Notes under the pieces: model-generated
The model's input: the letters and a program-made list of their open reading frames with translations, nothing else
Told to the model about the DNA's origin: nothing
Databases searched by the model: none
Assembly: GCA_021789995.1 (NCBI GenBank)
Contig: JAJYIQ010000001.1
Span: 1 to 64,000, forward strand
Direction of reading: 5' to 3'
Length of the DNA stretch: 64,000 bases
Origin: a bacterium
GTDB taxonomy: Bacteria; Patescibacteriota; Microgenomatia; UBA1406; GWC2-37-13
Position numbers and translations under genes: made by a program
In this document: positions 19,141 to 29,500 of the stretch, piece after piece
Layout of the letters: each line of letters starts with the position of its first letter
Position numbering within the stretch: position 1 is the stretch's first letter

Positions 19141-21192
19141 TCAGTCCCTGCTCACTTCTTCTACTTTCTTTCTTTCAATTCTCTCCTTTAAGCCGGGAAA
19201 CTTATCTAGTGCATAATGATTGATAAAGTATTCCGCCGCCGACCGGGTTTGTTTGATTAAGGAGTAATCGGTGAATGAGGCAATTTTGAGATCAGTGTAT
19301 CCGTGTTGCATCTGGCCGTAGATTTGTCCCGGTCCGCGGATAATCAAATCTTTTTCCGCCAGCAATCGTCCCTGATTGGTGACGGTGAAATATTTGAGGC
19401 GTTCGGAGACATCATGGTTATCGTTGCTGGTGAAAAGGAAACAATAAGATTGTTTATCACCCCGGCCGATGCGGCCCCGCAACTGATGCAATTGAGCCAA
19501 ACCGTAGCGCTCGGCGCCCTCGATGATCATAATAGTGGCGTTGGGAACGTCTATTCCCACTTCGACGACCGGTGTCGCCACCAGAATATCATACTTTCTT
19601 TTTTTAAAGTCATTCATAACGGTATCTTTTTCTTTTGACTTTAACTTTCCATGAACCAGTCCGAGTTTCAGTTCCGGGAAAACATAGCTTTTTAAATATT
19701 CATATTCCTTAGTGACCGCTTTGACAGACTGCATTGTTTCCGTTTCCGACTCGGCAATCAGCGGACAGACAATAAATGTCTGGACGCCCTGCTCCTTTAT
19801 TTGGCGTTTGATCCACTGATAACCGGCTTCGCGTTTGAGTTTCGGGACAAGATAGGTTTTTACCGGCAAGCGGCCAATCGGCATTTCGTCGATGACAGAC
19901 AGATCCAGTTCGCCGTGCAGAGTGAGGGCGACAGTTCGGGGAATGGGCGTCGCTGTCATCGTCAGGATATGAGGATTTATTCCCTTTTCTTTCAGTTTTG
20001 CCCGCTGGGCGACACCAAAGCGGTGCTGTTCGTCGATGACGATGAAACCTATTTTATTCAGGCTGAATTTCCGGCTGATTAATGCATGGGTACCAACGAC
20101 AATATCGCAATTTGAGTTTTGAGATTTGAAATTTGAAATTTTTTGCGATCCGGTTTGCAGGCCTATCTTGACGGGAGAGTCCTTAAATAGATTTGTTAAT
20201 GTTTGATAATGTTGTTGTGCTAATATTTCCGTCGGGGCCATTATTAATGACTGGTAACCGTTAAGATAAGCCAAATAGCAACCCAGGGCCGCAACCACTG
20301 TTTTTCCCGATCCGACTTCACCCTGCAAGAAACGGTTCATCGGTTTTGTTTTGGTTAAATCATATTTAATTTCTTCCCATACCTTTTGCTGACTGGCGGT
20401 TAATTTGAACGGTAAATGGTTGATAAATTTTTGCAGGGAATACATGTGTGTGTTTCCTGCGTCAAATTTGTGTCCCACTGTTTGTATTTCCCATTCTTTC
20501 CTGATTAAAGCCGATGTTAATTGTATAATGAATAATTCATCGAATGCCAACCGCTGTTTGGACTTGTTTAATGCGTTTTTGTTATCTGGAAAATGAATAT
20601 TTTGGTAAGCGCTTTTTTCATCAATTAATTTATTAAACGCCAGAATTTCTTCCGGATATAATTCATTACCAAGTTGATCACGATCGTGATCTAATTGGTT
20701 TAATATATAATTAATTTTTTCCCGGATTAATTTGGAAGACAATCCCCGCTTCTCCGGATATATCGGAATCAACCGACCGGTGTGTTTGCTTGGTTCACCA
20801 ATTTCATATTCGTGCGGTTCAAGACTGAATTTATTACCGAACCGTTTTACCAAACCGGCGACCGACAGTTGGGTTCCCGGTTTGAAAAGTGTCAACAAAT
20901 AGGGCTGGTTAAACCATGCTAATTCAACCGTGCCGGTACCGTCCTCCAATTTGAATTTCTGCATCCGGGTACCGTTTCGGGTGACGGCGTATTTTCCGTC
21001 GGTAATCTTTCCGGTAACGGTGACGGTTTCCCCTTCCTGCAATCTATCTATCGGTGAAATCAACGAATAATCCTCATAACGGGAGGGAAAATAATTAAGA
21101 AAATCCCAGAAAGTGTTAATGCCGATGGATTTTAGCCGGCGGATAGTAATGACGCTTGTATTGGGTAACGTTTCGATCGGATCATTTATCAT
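19141..21192 (-). CDS. recG: ATP-dependent DNA helicase RecG
   Basis: 683 residues: an N-terminal wedge/OB domain (INTFWDFLNYFPSRYEDYS; GKITDGKYAVTRNGTRMQ), helicase motifs I (GEVGSGKTV), II (VIDEQHRFGV, i.e. DEQH), III (TATPIPRT) and VI (QLRGRIGRG), and the RecG C-terminal RGPGQIYGQMQHG block. Acts in fork regression and recombination. An AAGGTGA Shine-Dalgarno precedes the ATG at 21192. Confidence 0.96.
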   Translation of the reverse strand: MINDPIETLPNTSVITIRRLKSIGINTFWDFLNYFPSRYEDYSLISPIDRLQEGETVTVTGKITDGKYAVTRNGTRMQKFKLEDGTGTVELAWFNQPYLLTLFKPGTQLSVAGLVKRFGNKFSLEPHEYEIGEPSKHTGRLIPIYPEKRGLSSKLIREKINYILNQLDHDRDQLGNELYPEEILAFNKLIDEKSAYQNIHFPDNKNALNKSKQRLAFDELFIIQLTSALIRKEWEIQTVGHKFDAGNTHMYSLQKFINHLPFKLTASQQKVWEEIKYDLTKTKPMNRFLQGEVGSGKTVVAALGCYLAYLNGYQSLIMAPTEILAQQHYQTLTNLFKDSPVKIGLQTGSQKISNFKSQNSNCDIVVGTHALISRKFSLNKIGFIVIDEQHRFGVAQRAKLKEKGINPHILTMTATPIPRTVALTLHGELDLSVIDEMPIGRLPVKTYLVPKLKREAGYQWIKRQIKEQGVQTFIVCPLIAESETETMQSVKAVTKEYEYLKSYVFPELKLGLVHGKLKSKEKDTVMNDFKKRKYDILVATPVVEVGIDVPNATIMIIEGAERYGLAQLHQLRGRIGRGDKQSYCFLFTSNDNHDVSERLKYFTVTNQGRLLAEKDLIIRGPGQIYGQMQHGYTDLKIASFTDYSLIKQTRSAAEYFINHYALDKFPGLKERIERKKVEEVSRD

Positions 21193-21338
21193 TTCACCTT
21201 ATGAACAATAACGGTGCCAACGACGATAAAATCAGGAGAATGGAGGAAACGATCATGATTACTTTCCAGATTGTTTCTTTTTTAATTTTCAGCTTCATAA
21301 TTTTTTATTTTACCACAATTTTGTTATACTTATCAGAT

Positions 21339-23885
21339 ATGTATGAATCCCGTCGTATACGGATACACCAGCAATATTTTAGACAGCAATTGATTGTCAA
21401 AGGCCTGATTTTCCTCACGGGGTTGATCGTCGTCGGCTTCATCTTTTCCTTCCTGCTTTTTGCCTGGTATGCCCGGGATTTGCCTTCGCCGACAAAATTG
21501 TCGCAGGCACCGACGGCCTCGACCGTCTTTTACGACCGTGACGGCAATATTTTATACGAAATGTATAAGGACAAAAACCGGATGCCGGTTGCTTTTGCCG
21601 ACTTGCCGACTTACCTGAAGCAGGCGACCATATCGATCGAGGATAAAAACTTTTATCATCATGGCGGCGTTTCGGAAATGGGGATTATCCGGTCGGTGAT
21701 TGATCTCATAATAAAACACCGTCTCGAGGGTGGGTCGACCATTACCCAGCAGCTTATCAAGAACGTTCTTCTCAATTCCAACCGGAGTATCAGCCGTAAA
21801 ATAAAGGAAGCGATATTGGCGTTTGAGGCGGAGAAAAAATATACCAAGGATGAAATTCTTACGATGTATCTGAATGAAGCGCCTTACGGCGGTACCATCT
21901 GGGGTGTCGGCAGCGCGTCCATGACTTATTTTGGCAAACCGGTTAAAGATTTGAATTTGGTCGAATGCGCTATTTTGGCCGGATTGCCACAGGACCCGAG
22001 CTACTACTCGCCTTATATCGGTAAAAATGATGCCTGGAAAGGACGGGCCCAGGATGTCCTCCGGCGGATGCGGGAAGACGGCTACATTACCGCTAAACAG
22101 GAAAAAAATGCTGATTCCGATGTCGAAGCCTATGGTTTTGCCCCGCCGAAAATGGCGATCAATGCGCCGCATTTTGTTTTTTACGTCAAAGATTTAGTTG
22201 ATAAGGATTACGGCCCGCAGCTTATTGAGCAGGGAGTAAAAATAAAAACGACACTATCACTGCCGGTTGAACAAACGGTGGAAAAAATTGTTAAGGACGA
22301 AATTGAAAAGCTGAAAGGTTACAATGCGACCAATGCTGCCGTTGTCGTTCTCGATTCCCAAACCGGCGAAATCCTGGCAATGGACGGAAGTTATGATTAT
22401 AACGACCCGAAATTTGGCAAATTTAATGCCGCCTTGGGATTGCGGCAGCCCGGGAGCGCCGTCAAGCCGATTACCTACAGTCTCGCCTTCGAAAAAGGTT
22501 ATACCCCGGCGACAGTCCTTATGGACGTAAAAACCGATTTTCCCGACCAGGGCGGAAAAAATTATTCGCCGGTAAATTACGACGGTAAATTCCGCGGACC
22601 GGTCCAACTGCGGTTTGCTTTAGGTAATTCCATCAATATTCCTGCAGTCAAATTGCTGGCGATGGTCGGTATCCGCAATTTTTTGCAGCGGGCAGACGAT
22701 ATGGGATTGACTCAACTGGCGCCAACGCAGGAGAATCTTAATCGCTTTGGTTTGTCGGTTACTCTCGGAGGCGGTGAGACGACACTTCTTGATCTGACCT
22801 CCGCTTATGAAGTGTTCGCCGACGGCGGCGTCAAAAAACAACCGTCGGCTATTTTGGATATCAGCGATTTCAAGGGAAATTCGATTTACAAACAGGTAAA
22901 AACCGATGAAAAACGGATTACTTCGCCGGAAGTGGCGTTTTTGATTTCTCATATTCTCTCAGATAACAATGCCCGGATGGCGGAATTCGGCCCCAATTCC
23001 TACCTAAATATCCCCGGAAAGACCGTCGCTGTCAAAACCGGCACGACCGATGACAAACGGGACAATTGGACGGTCGGTTATACCAATAGCATTACTGTCG
23101 GCGTCTGGGTGGGTAATAACGACAACAGCCCGATGAATCCGAAAATCGCTTCCGGCATCACCGGCGCATCACCGATCTGGTACGACATTATGCGGGAACT
23201 TCTCAAAAAATACGACGATGGGATTATCGCCAAGCCGGACGATGTCAAGGCGGTGACGATCGATTCCTATCTTGGCGGTTTGCCCAAAGATAACCAGCCG
23301 ACCAGAACCGAATATTTTATTGCCGGCACCGAACCGAAGACAACCTCGCCATTTTATAAAACGCTGAAAATTGCCCGGGCCGACGGCAAATTGGCGAATG
23401 ATGTTCAGATAAAACGGGGCGATTACGACCAGAAAGACTGTATTGTCATCACCGAAGACGATCCGGTTTCGACCGACGGCATCAACCGCTGGCAGCAAGC
23501 GATTAACGACTGGGCAAAAAACCAGCCCGATGACCGCCTGAAGTGTCCGACCGATACATCCAGCGCTTCGTCCGATTCGGTTATTGTCCAAATCAAATCA
23601 CCGGCTGACCAGGCGATGGTTGGTATGGGTAACGTCGACGTCCAGGCAAAGGTCTATAGCGTCGTTGATATCAAAAACGTCAAAATTTATCTCAACGACA
23701 ATCAGGTGCAAAGCATTGACGGTAACAACCGCGATATTGATCAAAACGTGTCAATCGGCAGCGACGGCGTTTACCGGATAAAAGTGGCAGCGACGAATAA
23801 TAACGGCCAGACCGGCGATTCGACGATCAACTTATTTGTCGGCGTCACCCCGACCCCAACACCGATGCCTACATCAACTCCGTAA
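21339..23885 (+). CDS. Class A penicillin-binding protein (PBP1A-type glycosyltransferase/transpeptidase)
   Basis: 848 residues: one N-terminal membrane helix, a GT51 domain (ATISIEDKNFYHHGG; EGGSTITQQLIKN), a transpeptidase domain with the SxxK motif in PGSAVKP, the KTGTT motif in place of KTG, and a C-terminal Ig-like extension ending in a Pro/Thr-rich tail. It polymerises and cross-links peptidoglycan. I start at MYESRR because TATACT (21325-21330) lies 8 bases before that ATG; starts further upstream overlap recG. Confidence 0.92.
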   Translation: MYESRRIRIHQQYFRQQLIVKGLIFLTGLIVVGFIFSFLLFAWYARDLPSPTKLSQAPTASTVFYDRDGNILYEMYKDKNRMPVAFADLPTYLKQATISIEDKNFYHHGGVSEMGIIRSVIDLIIKHRLEGGSTITQQLIKNVLLNSNRSISRKIKEAILAFEAEKKYTKDEILTMYLNEAPYGGTIWGVGSASMTYFGKPVKDLNLVECAILAGLPQDPSYYSPYIGKNDAWKGRAQDVLRRMREDGYITAKQEKNADSDVEAYGFAPPKMAINAPHFVFYVKDLVDKDYGPQLIEQGVKIKTTLSLPVEQTVEKIVKDEIEKLKGYNATNAAVVVLDSQTGEILAMDGSYDYNDPKFGKFNAALGLRQPGSAVKPITYSLAFEKGYTPATVLMDVKTDFPDQGGKNYSPVNYDGKFRGPVQLRFALGNSINIPAVKLLAMVGIRNFLQRADDMGLTQLAPTQENLNRFGLSVTLGGGETTLLDLTSAYEVFADGGVKKQPSAILDISDFKGNSIYKQVKTDEKRITSPEVAFLISHILSDNNARMAEFGPNSYLNIPGKTVAVKTGTTDDKRDNWTVGYTNSITVGVWVGNNDNSPMNPKIASGITGASPIWYDIMRELLKKYDDGIIAKPDDVKAVTIDSYLGGLPKDNQPTRTEYFIAGTEPKTTSPFYKTLKIARADGKLANDVQIKRGDYDQKDCIVITEDDPVSTDGINRWQQAINDWAKNQPDDRLKCPTDTSSASSDSVIVQIKSPADQAMVGMGNVDVQAKVYSVVDIKNVKIYLNDNQVQSIDGNNRDIDQNVSIGSDGVYRIKVAATNNNGQTGDSTINLFVGVTPTPTPMPTSTP

Positions 23886-23888
23886 GTG

Positions 23889-23906
23889 ACGGTTTTAACC
23901 GTTTTC
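23889..23906 (+). terminator. Short terminator-like hairpin between convergent genes
   Basis: ACGGTT-TT-AACCGT followed by TTTTC just after the PBP stop. The stem is only 6 bp, so it is a weak candidate. Confidence 0.45.
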
Positions 23907-24466
23907 TATAGTATTTTCGGTAATATTTTTTTCAACGCGTCGAAATCGTTGGCGATCGTCGCCCGGAATTTGGCGAAACGGATGGCGGCCGCCGGATGAA
24001 GAGTGATGAAGTATATTTTATTATTTTTATCGATCAACCGACCATGTTGCTTTAAGATGGGAATATCTTGATTTAAGACGGCGGACACCGCGGTTTTTCC
24101 CAATAAAACAATCACTTTCGGTTTGATTATCGTCAATTGTTTTATGAAAAACGGTCGAGCGGTATCGATTTGCTTTTTGGAAGGTGTCCCCTGCTTCGGT
24201 AAATATTTGACCGGACTCGTGATATATACGTTTTCCTCCTTCAATTTTAAAATATTTCTGATAAGTGACCGGAGGTATTTGCCCGAACGACCGATGAATG
24301 GCCGGCCGGTTTTGGCTTCCTCTTTTCCCGGCGCCTCGCCGACAAACATCACTTTTGCGTTTGGGTCGCCCTCACCGAAAACCATTTTGCCGATGGAATC
24401 TTTTTTGCACTCGGCGCAATGGGCGATTTCAGCGGCGATTTTTTTCAATTCAATCACTTTATTCAT
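23906..24466 (-). CDS. Uracil-DNA glycosylase, family-4-like, lacking two iron-sulphur cysteines
   Basis: 186 residues. Motif 1 [20 protein letters not shown] and the late motif LHPAA place it with family 4/5 uracil-DNA glycosylases, which remove uracil from DNA. Family 4 binds a 4Fe-4S cluster with four cysteines. Here only the first pair (CAEC, residues 17 and 20) is present. The third site, usually KCRPP, reads VKYLPK, and the fourth, usually CRPFL, reads TARPFF. It may have lost the cluster or belong to a diverged subgroup. It overlaps no gene, with the pheT stop 25 bases upstream. Confidence 0.8.
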   Translation of the reverse strand: MNKVIELKKIAAEIAHCAECKKDSIGKMVFGEGDPNAKVMFVGEAPGKEEAKTGRPFIGRSGKYLRSLIRNILKLKEENVYITSPVKYLPKQGTPSKKQIDTARPFFIKQLTIIKPKVIVLLGKTAVSAVLNQDIPILKQHGRLIDKNNKIYFITLHPAAAIRFAKFRATIANDFDALKKILPKIL

Positions 24467-24470
24467 GGCT

Positions 24471-24495
24471 TATAGTAAAACCAGTGTATTGTTAC
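24471..24495 (-). promoter_or_regulatory. GTAACAATACRCTGG motif, copy 1 (pheT end / udg start)
   Basis: Minus strand reads GTAACAATACACTGG then TTTTACTATA, ending 4 bases before the udg ATG. The pheT stop codon TAA is part of the motif. Three further copies surround the TrpR-like gene at 34306-34743. The shared core GTA-ACAA-TAC is palindromic. Confidence 0.6.
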
Positions 24496-26465
24496 AGTGT
24501 AGATTTTATTTTTTCCAATTCCTTTTTCGCTTCTTCTTCCGTTATATTCCTGTCCGGCGCGGAAAAATAAAAACGGAGAGTAATTTTGTTTTCGTATTTT
24601 CCGACAAAGTCGATGTCAATCAATAATTTGGATTCCTTAAATGCCACCACTTTTATTTCGGCATACGGTTTATTTTCTTCGATCGTTAAATCCAGCTTGA
24701 CAACCGCATATGGATTTATGGCTTTATATTTCGGAAATTGTTTTGCGTTACTTATCAATGATTTCATATTGAAGTCTGCCAGAAATACGCCGTTTTCAAT
24801 TTTATCGGCATTTTGGTGCGAGATTTTCAATCGGCCGAATTCGGCGATAGACTCATTATTTTTTCGTATTACTCCCCAGCCTTTTTCCAGGATATTATGA
24901 TCGATGGTTGCCGGAATAATATTGTAATTTTCGATATTCAGTTCTTTTAAAAGCGCGTCAACAATTCCTTTCATGTCGGAAAAATCGGTATTGGTCGCGA
25001 CTGCCAGATGATATTCCTCTGCCGGCAGATTATCCTTAACCGGTTCATATGTCTTTCCGATCTCAAAAAACTTCAGTTCCGATTCCTTTCCTTCATTGTC
25101 TTTAATGTTTTTAATCAGGGAAGGTAAAAGCGACAGGCGCATATATTCGATTTGTTCGGAAATTGTGTTTTTTAGTCTTAAATGAGTAATACCGGCTAAT
25201 CCGTTATCATTGATCATTTCCTCCGAAACCATCGAATAATTAACGACTTCACGCAGACCGAGATGTTTGAGGAAATATTTTATTTTGCTTTCGTAAAGAA
25301 AAAGATTTTCCAGCTCCTTGGGCTGTTTGACATAAACCATCGGCTGAAGGTTATTCGGCAGCCGGAAATAACCGTAAATCCGGGCGATTTCCTCAATCAG
25401 GTCTTCTTTAATCGTTACTTCGTGCATCCGGTATGACGGTATAAGAAACGTAAGCGTATCATCTTTATCCTGTTGCAAAACAAATTCGAGGTTGACTAAA
25501 ATATCGATAATGTCTTTTTTAGGTATTTCGACGCCAATCAGTCTTTCGACATCAGTTACCGTTATTGATAATGACTTAGGTTTGACCGGTTCATGATAAA
25601 TATCGATCGGTTGGCCGGCCAGCCGGGCTCCGGCTATTTCCTGAAATAGCTGGATTACCCGATAAAGAGCAATCCGGGATAACTCCGGGTCGACATCTTT
25701 TTCCTCATAGGTGGCGGCCATTGTCCGGATTCCCAGACGCATCGAAGTTTGGCGAGTAGTTTGCGGCTTGTTTGATTCGATAAAAATTACCGTCCGCTTT
25801 GTTGAATCGTTAACGACACTGTTTTCCGTGCCCATGATCCCCGGTAAATCAACAATTCTTCCGCTGCCATCATCAACTACGATATCTTTTTCATTCAGGA
25901 TATGATTTTTCCCGTCAAGGGTCGTCAGTGTTTCTCCTTTTATCGCTCGGCGAAATATGAGCTTGCCGGTTTTGATGCGATCGTAATCCATGACATGCGT
26001 CGGATGGCCCAATTCGACCATGACGTAATTGGTGATATCGATGATGTTATTGAGGGAGCGGATACCGATGGCTTCCAATCTTTTTTTTATGTATGACGGA
26101 GATTGTTTGATTTGGATGTTGTCCATGACTGCCGAGACGACCCGCGTTTCCAGGCGTTTATCATCACGGATTTCCAGCGGCAAGTGATTGTCATCGGTTT
26201 TTGGCGGTGGTGCTTGAACTGGTCGCAAATTCGCTTCAATTCCGAAACGGTTCAATATGGCATAAGCCTCGCGGGCGATGCCGACAACCGAGGCGGTATC
26301 GATGCGATTGCTGGTGATTTCGATTTCATAGACATAATCATCCCCCATTTTTTCCACCCGCTCGACCGACGGGCCGCAAAGCGACAGATACTTCTGGATT
26401 TCATCGGGGGTAGCCTTGGTATCAAGGTACTCAAGAAGCCAGTTATGAGTAATTTTAATATTCAT
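24492..26465 (-). CDS. pheT: Phenylalanine--tRNA ligase beta subunit (short form)
   Basis: 657 residues against about 800 in most bacteria. The N-terminal B1 part ([28 protein letters not shown]) runs directly into the B3/B4 region ([25 protein letters not shown]), so the EMAP-II-like tRNA-binding insert is absent. B5 and the catalytic-like core follow, with a C-terminal ferredoxin-fold anticodon-binding domain. It works as an alpha2-beta2 tetramer with PheS, whose gene is about 7 kb away instead of adjacent. A TATAAT lies 13 bases upstream of the ATG. Confidence 0.93.
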   Translation of the reverse strand: MNIKITHNWLLEYLDTKATPDEIQKYLSLCGPSVERVEKMGDDYVYEIEITSNRIDTASVVGIAREAYAILNRFGIEANLRPVQAPPPKTDDNHLPLEIRDDKRLETRVVSAVMDNIQIKQSPSYIKKRLEAIGIRSLNNIIDITNYVMVELGHPTHVMDYDRIKTGKLIFRRAIKGETLTTLDGKNHILNEKDIVVDDGSGRIVDLPGIMGTENSVVNDSTKRTVIFIESNKPQTTRQTSMRLGIRTMAATYEEKDVDPELSRIALYRVIQLFQEIAGARLAGQPIDIYHEPVKPKSLSITVTDVERLIGVEIPKKDIIDILVNLEFVLQQDKDDTLTFLIPSYRMHEVTIKEDLIEEIARIYGYFRLPNNLQPMVYVKQPKELENLFLYESKIKYFLKHLGLREVVNYSMVSEEMINDNGLAGITHLRLKNTISEQIEYMRLSLLPSLIKNIKDNEGKESELKFFEIGKTYEPVKDNLPAEEYHLAVATNTDFSDMKGIVDALLKELNIENYNIIPATIDHNILEKGWGVIRKNNESIAEFGRLKISHQNADKIENGVFLADFNMKSLISNAKQFPKYKAINPYAVVKLDLTIEENKPYAEIKVVAFKESKLLIDIDFVGKYENKITLRFYFSAPDRNITEEEAKKELEKIKSTL

Positions 26466-26502
26466 TATTAATGATTACATTATATAATGTTTTTACCTCT
26501 GA

Positions 26503-29500
26503 TTAAGGTCCAAATCTTACCGCCGCGTTATTATTATAAAGTGCTTTAATCTGGGTAGATGTCAGAACATAGTTGTAAATTCTAAAATCATCTACCTGGC
26601 CTTTGAACCTTTTGCCTCCTGAATCACGGTTACCGATAAAAGCCAATGTAGCAGCGGGCGTGTCGAACCAAGAAGTGTTATGGACCTTCAATGCTCCATT
26701 AAGATAAATGTTTCTGACCATAGCCACATCATCCCAGGTAAGGGTTACATGCGTCCAGGCTCCCTGAGGAATATCACCGGCATTAAGGTCAACAGAGTAA
26801 TTGTCAATCCAAAAGCTGAAACCGGTCGAGGCCCAGCTTTTTTGGAACATATAGCTTCCCGCCGAATTTCCGTAAACTCCCTGCTCGGAATCACCGGAAA
26901 GATCGCTGGGATCTATCCAAAACGAAATTGTTCCCTGTGAACCGCTTATATCCGGTCCGCTTGAAAAATTAACCTGGTCATTACTCCCGTCCAAATAAAG
27001 GCTTGCCCCATATTTACCGGTGGCTCCTTTATTCCAAATAGTTGTATTGGTGCCATCGCTGCAGGTGCCGGCCGTCAAGGAACCGGTAGCTAACGTTCCT
27101 GTCAAATTATTCCCGCTTGAATCATGAATGTTTGTCCCTGTGCACTCATTGAATTTGTACCATGCTACCGGTTCCCCCCGGTTATAGTCCCAGGCAATCT
27201 GGGCGGGAGTACGGGCGTAGTTATAAATTTTGACATCGTCAATGGAACCAGACATTGGTATGGCCTTATCAGCCGATCTCGCCCCAGCAACCAAATTGTA
27301 ACTTGAATCTCCTGCATAAGTACCTGAACCATTTTGAGAATAAATAGATAAAGCTTGTCTTACTCCATCGACATAGAGAACAAACGACTGTGTAGCTGTG
27401 CTAAATACCCAGGCATAATGATGCCACATGTTTACGGATGGGGCTGTTGCTGGGCTTGCTGTTGCAGTTGCGGTCGGAAAAACAATCCAGAATTCTGGCA
27501 AACCATATTCACCACTGATATTCCAACCATAGTTCCAAGCTCCTTTAGAGAAATACTCTTTCTGATTCCAATTTGGAACATTCATCCACATCTCGAACGT
27601 AAAATCACTATTCGGTAAGTTTTGAATAGATGTGCTATTTGGTGCAGAAACCCAATCATTGCTCCCATTAAATAAACCTGCCTTGCCGAATTTGCCGGTG
27701 GTCCAATGATTTGTACCGGTCCCGCTCCATGTCCCATCGTTGCCGTTGCCCGAGGTGTCGCAAACGTCTTTCCCGCCGGTACAGGTGCCGTTTTTCCCTT
27801 CCTCAAAATTCCACTCCGCCACCGGTGCGGCGCAGGGGTCGGAACTGCCCGGGACGCAGTATTGTTGAGCGGAAGAATTAGGGGAATAAGAGGAATTAGA
27901 GCCGAGAGCGCCAAGGATGAGGGCTGAGCCGTGATTGTATTCGGTCAAAACTTCATCAGAGGTCAGGGCGTAGTTGTAGATTTTAACCTCGTCAATAAGA
28001 CCGTTAAAGGATCCCGTTGGCCCGGCAGAGTTATAATTGCCAATAACTGTTTCAATGGTTGGCGTATTGGGATTGCAGGTTGTTCCGCCACCAAGCGTCT
28101 TCTTCACCCCGTTTATATACATTTCCCATGTACCATTATTTTTTTGAACTACCAAATGTTGCCAGGAATTAGTAGGTAACGTTACCGTGCTGGTTGCCGT
28201 ATCCACATTGTGGCAAAGGATGGCCAGATGGTTACTGTCGGCACTATTAACTTCAACAGCCCAACCAGTTCCGTTGTCATAACTTCCGTTAAAAAGGATA
28301 TCTTGAATTCCGCCTGTTCCTCCCTGCCAATTGACCCAGGCGGACATGGCCATATTATTGGTTAAATTGCTGGCTAAGGGTGTGACTACACGGTCAGAAG
28401 CGGCATTTCGGAATTTTAGTGCTTTCCCGAATTTCCCGTTTTGGCTCCAAGAAGCGCCGTTTATCGTTCCGTCTTTGCCGTTTCCTGAAGAATCATGGGC
28501 GGTCGTACCATAGCCTTCATCCATCTTCCAGTAACCAACCGGCCCTTTGCCGAAAGAGGTTACTCCCTGCAAAGAGACACCGCTATCGGTTCTTGCATTC
28601 ATGTCTTCCATAATCTGGTCGGGAGTGCGGGCGTAGTTGTAAATTTTGACGTCATCAAGGGAACCGTTGAAATACCACCTATTACCAGCTTCTTTGCCAA
28701 TTAAAGGAGCCGACGGCATAGAGGCCAAATTTCCACTAATTGCGGTGGACTGACCGTCGTGTTTTCCGTCGGTATATATAATTCCTGTTGTTCCATCAAA
28801 AGTAAAAGCCACATGATGCCACAGTCCGTCACTAACAGAAGTACTGCCTCCAAAGCTTGTTACTGAGGTAGTGTGATACCAAATCATCGGATTACTGCCA
28901 TTAATACTAAAATAGAATGGTCCGCCATTGTTATATTGTCCCTCTACAATCGTTCCTCCGACACTGTAGTTGTTTATCTTTGTCTTTACCCACGCTTCGA
29001 CTGTCATGTTGTTTAGGACAATTGCATTACTACCCGAAACATAATCGTTACTCCCGTTAAATCCTCCCGCTTTACCGTATTTGCCGGTGGTCCAGTGGTT
29101 TGTCCCTGTCCCATTCCAGCTGCCGTCATTGGCATTGCCGCTGGTATCGCAAACATCCTTGCCGCTGCCGCAGGTACCGTTTTTCCCTTCATCAAATTTA
29201 TAGTAGGCAACCGGTCCCGGAGCAAAATTGTAAAGCTGCCGGACTTCGGCCGGAGAAAGGGCGCGGTTGTAGATTCGGACTTCGTCCACATTGCCTATAA
29301 AATGATGTGATGAATCACCTTCGCCAAAGTAAATATTAGTTTGATAATTTTGATTCAATTTATGAGTACCAGTTGCGGCAGTCGATGCTTTTAGAACTCC
29401 ATCCAAGAAATATCTAACATATTTACCGTCATATGTACCGGTCATGAAATGCCATCCATTAAGTGGGGGAGCTGAGCCGGCAGCAGCATAACACTTACCA

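Noticed and set aside
21552-22172. 206-residue frame antisense to the PBP gene
   Set aside because: Codon pattern and motifs belong to the plus-strand PBP; the antisense product shows no recognisable domain.
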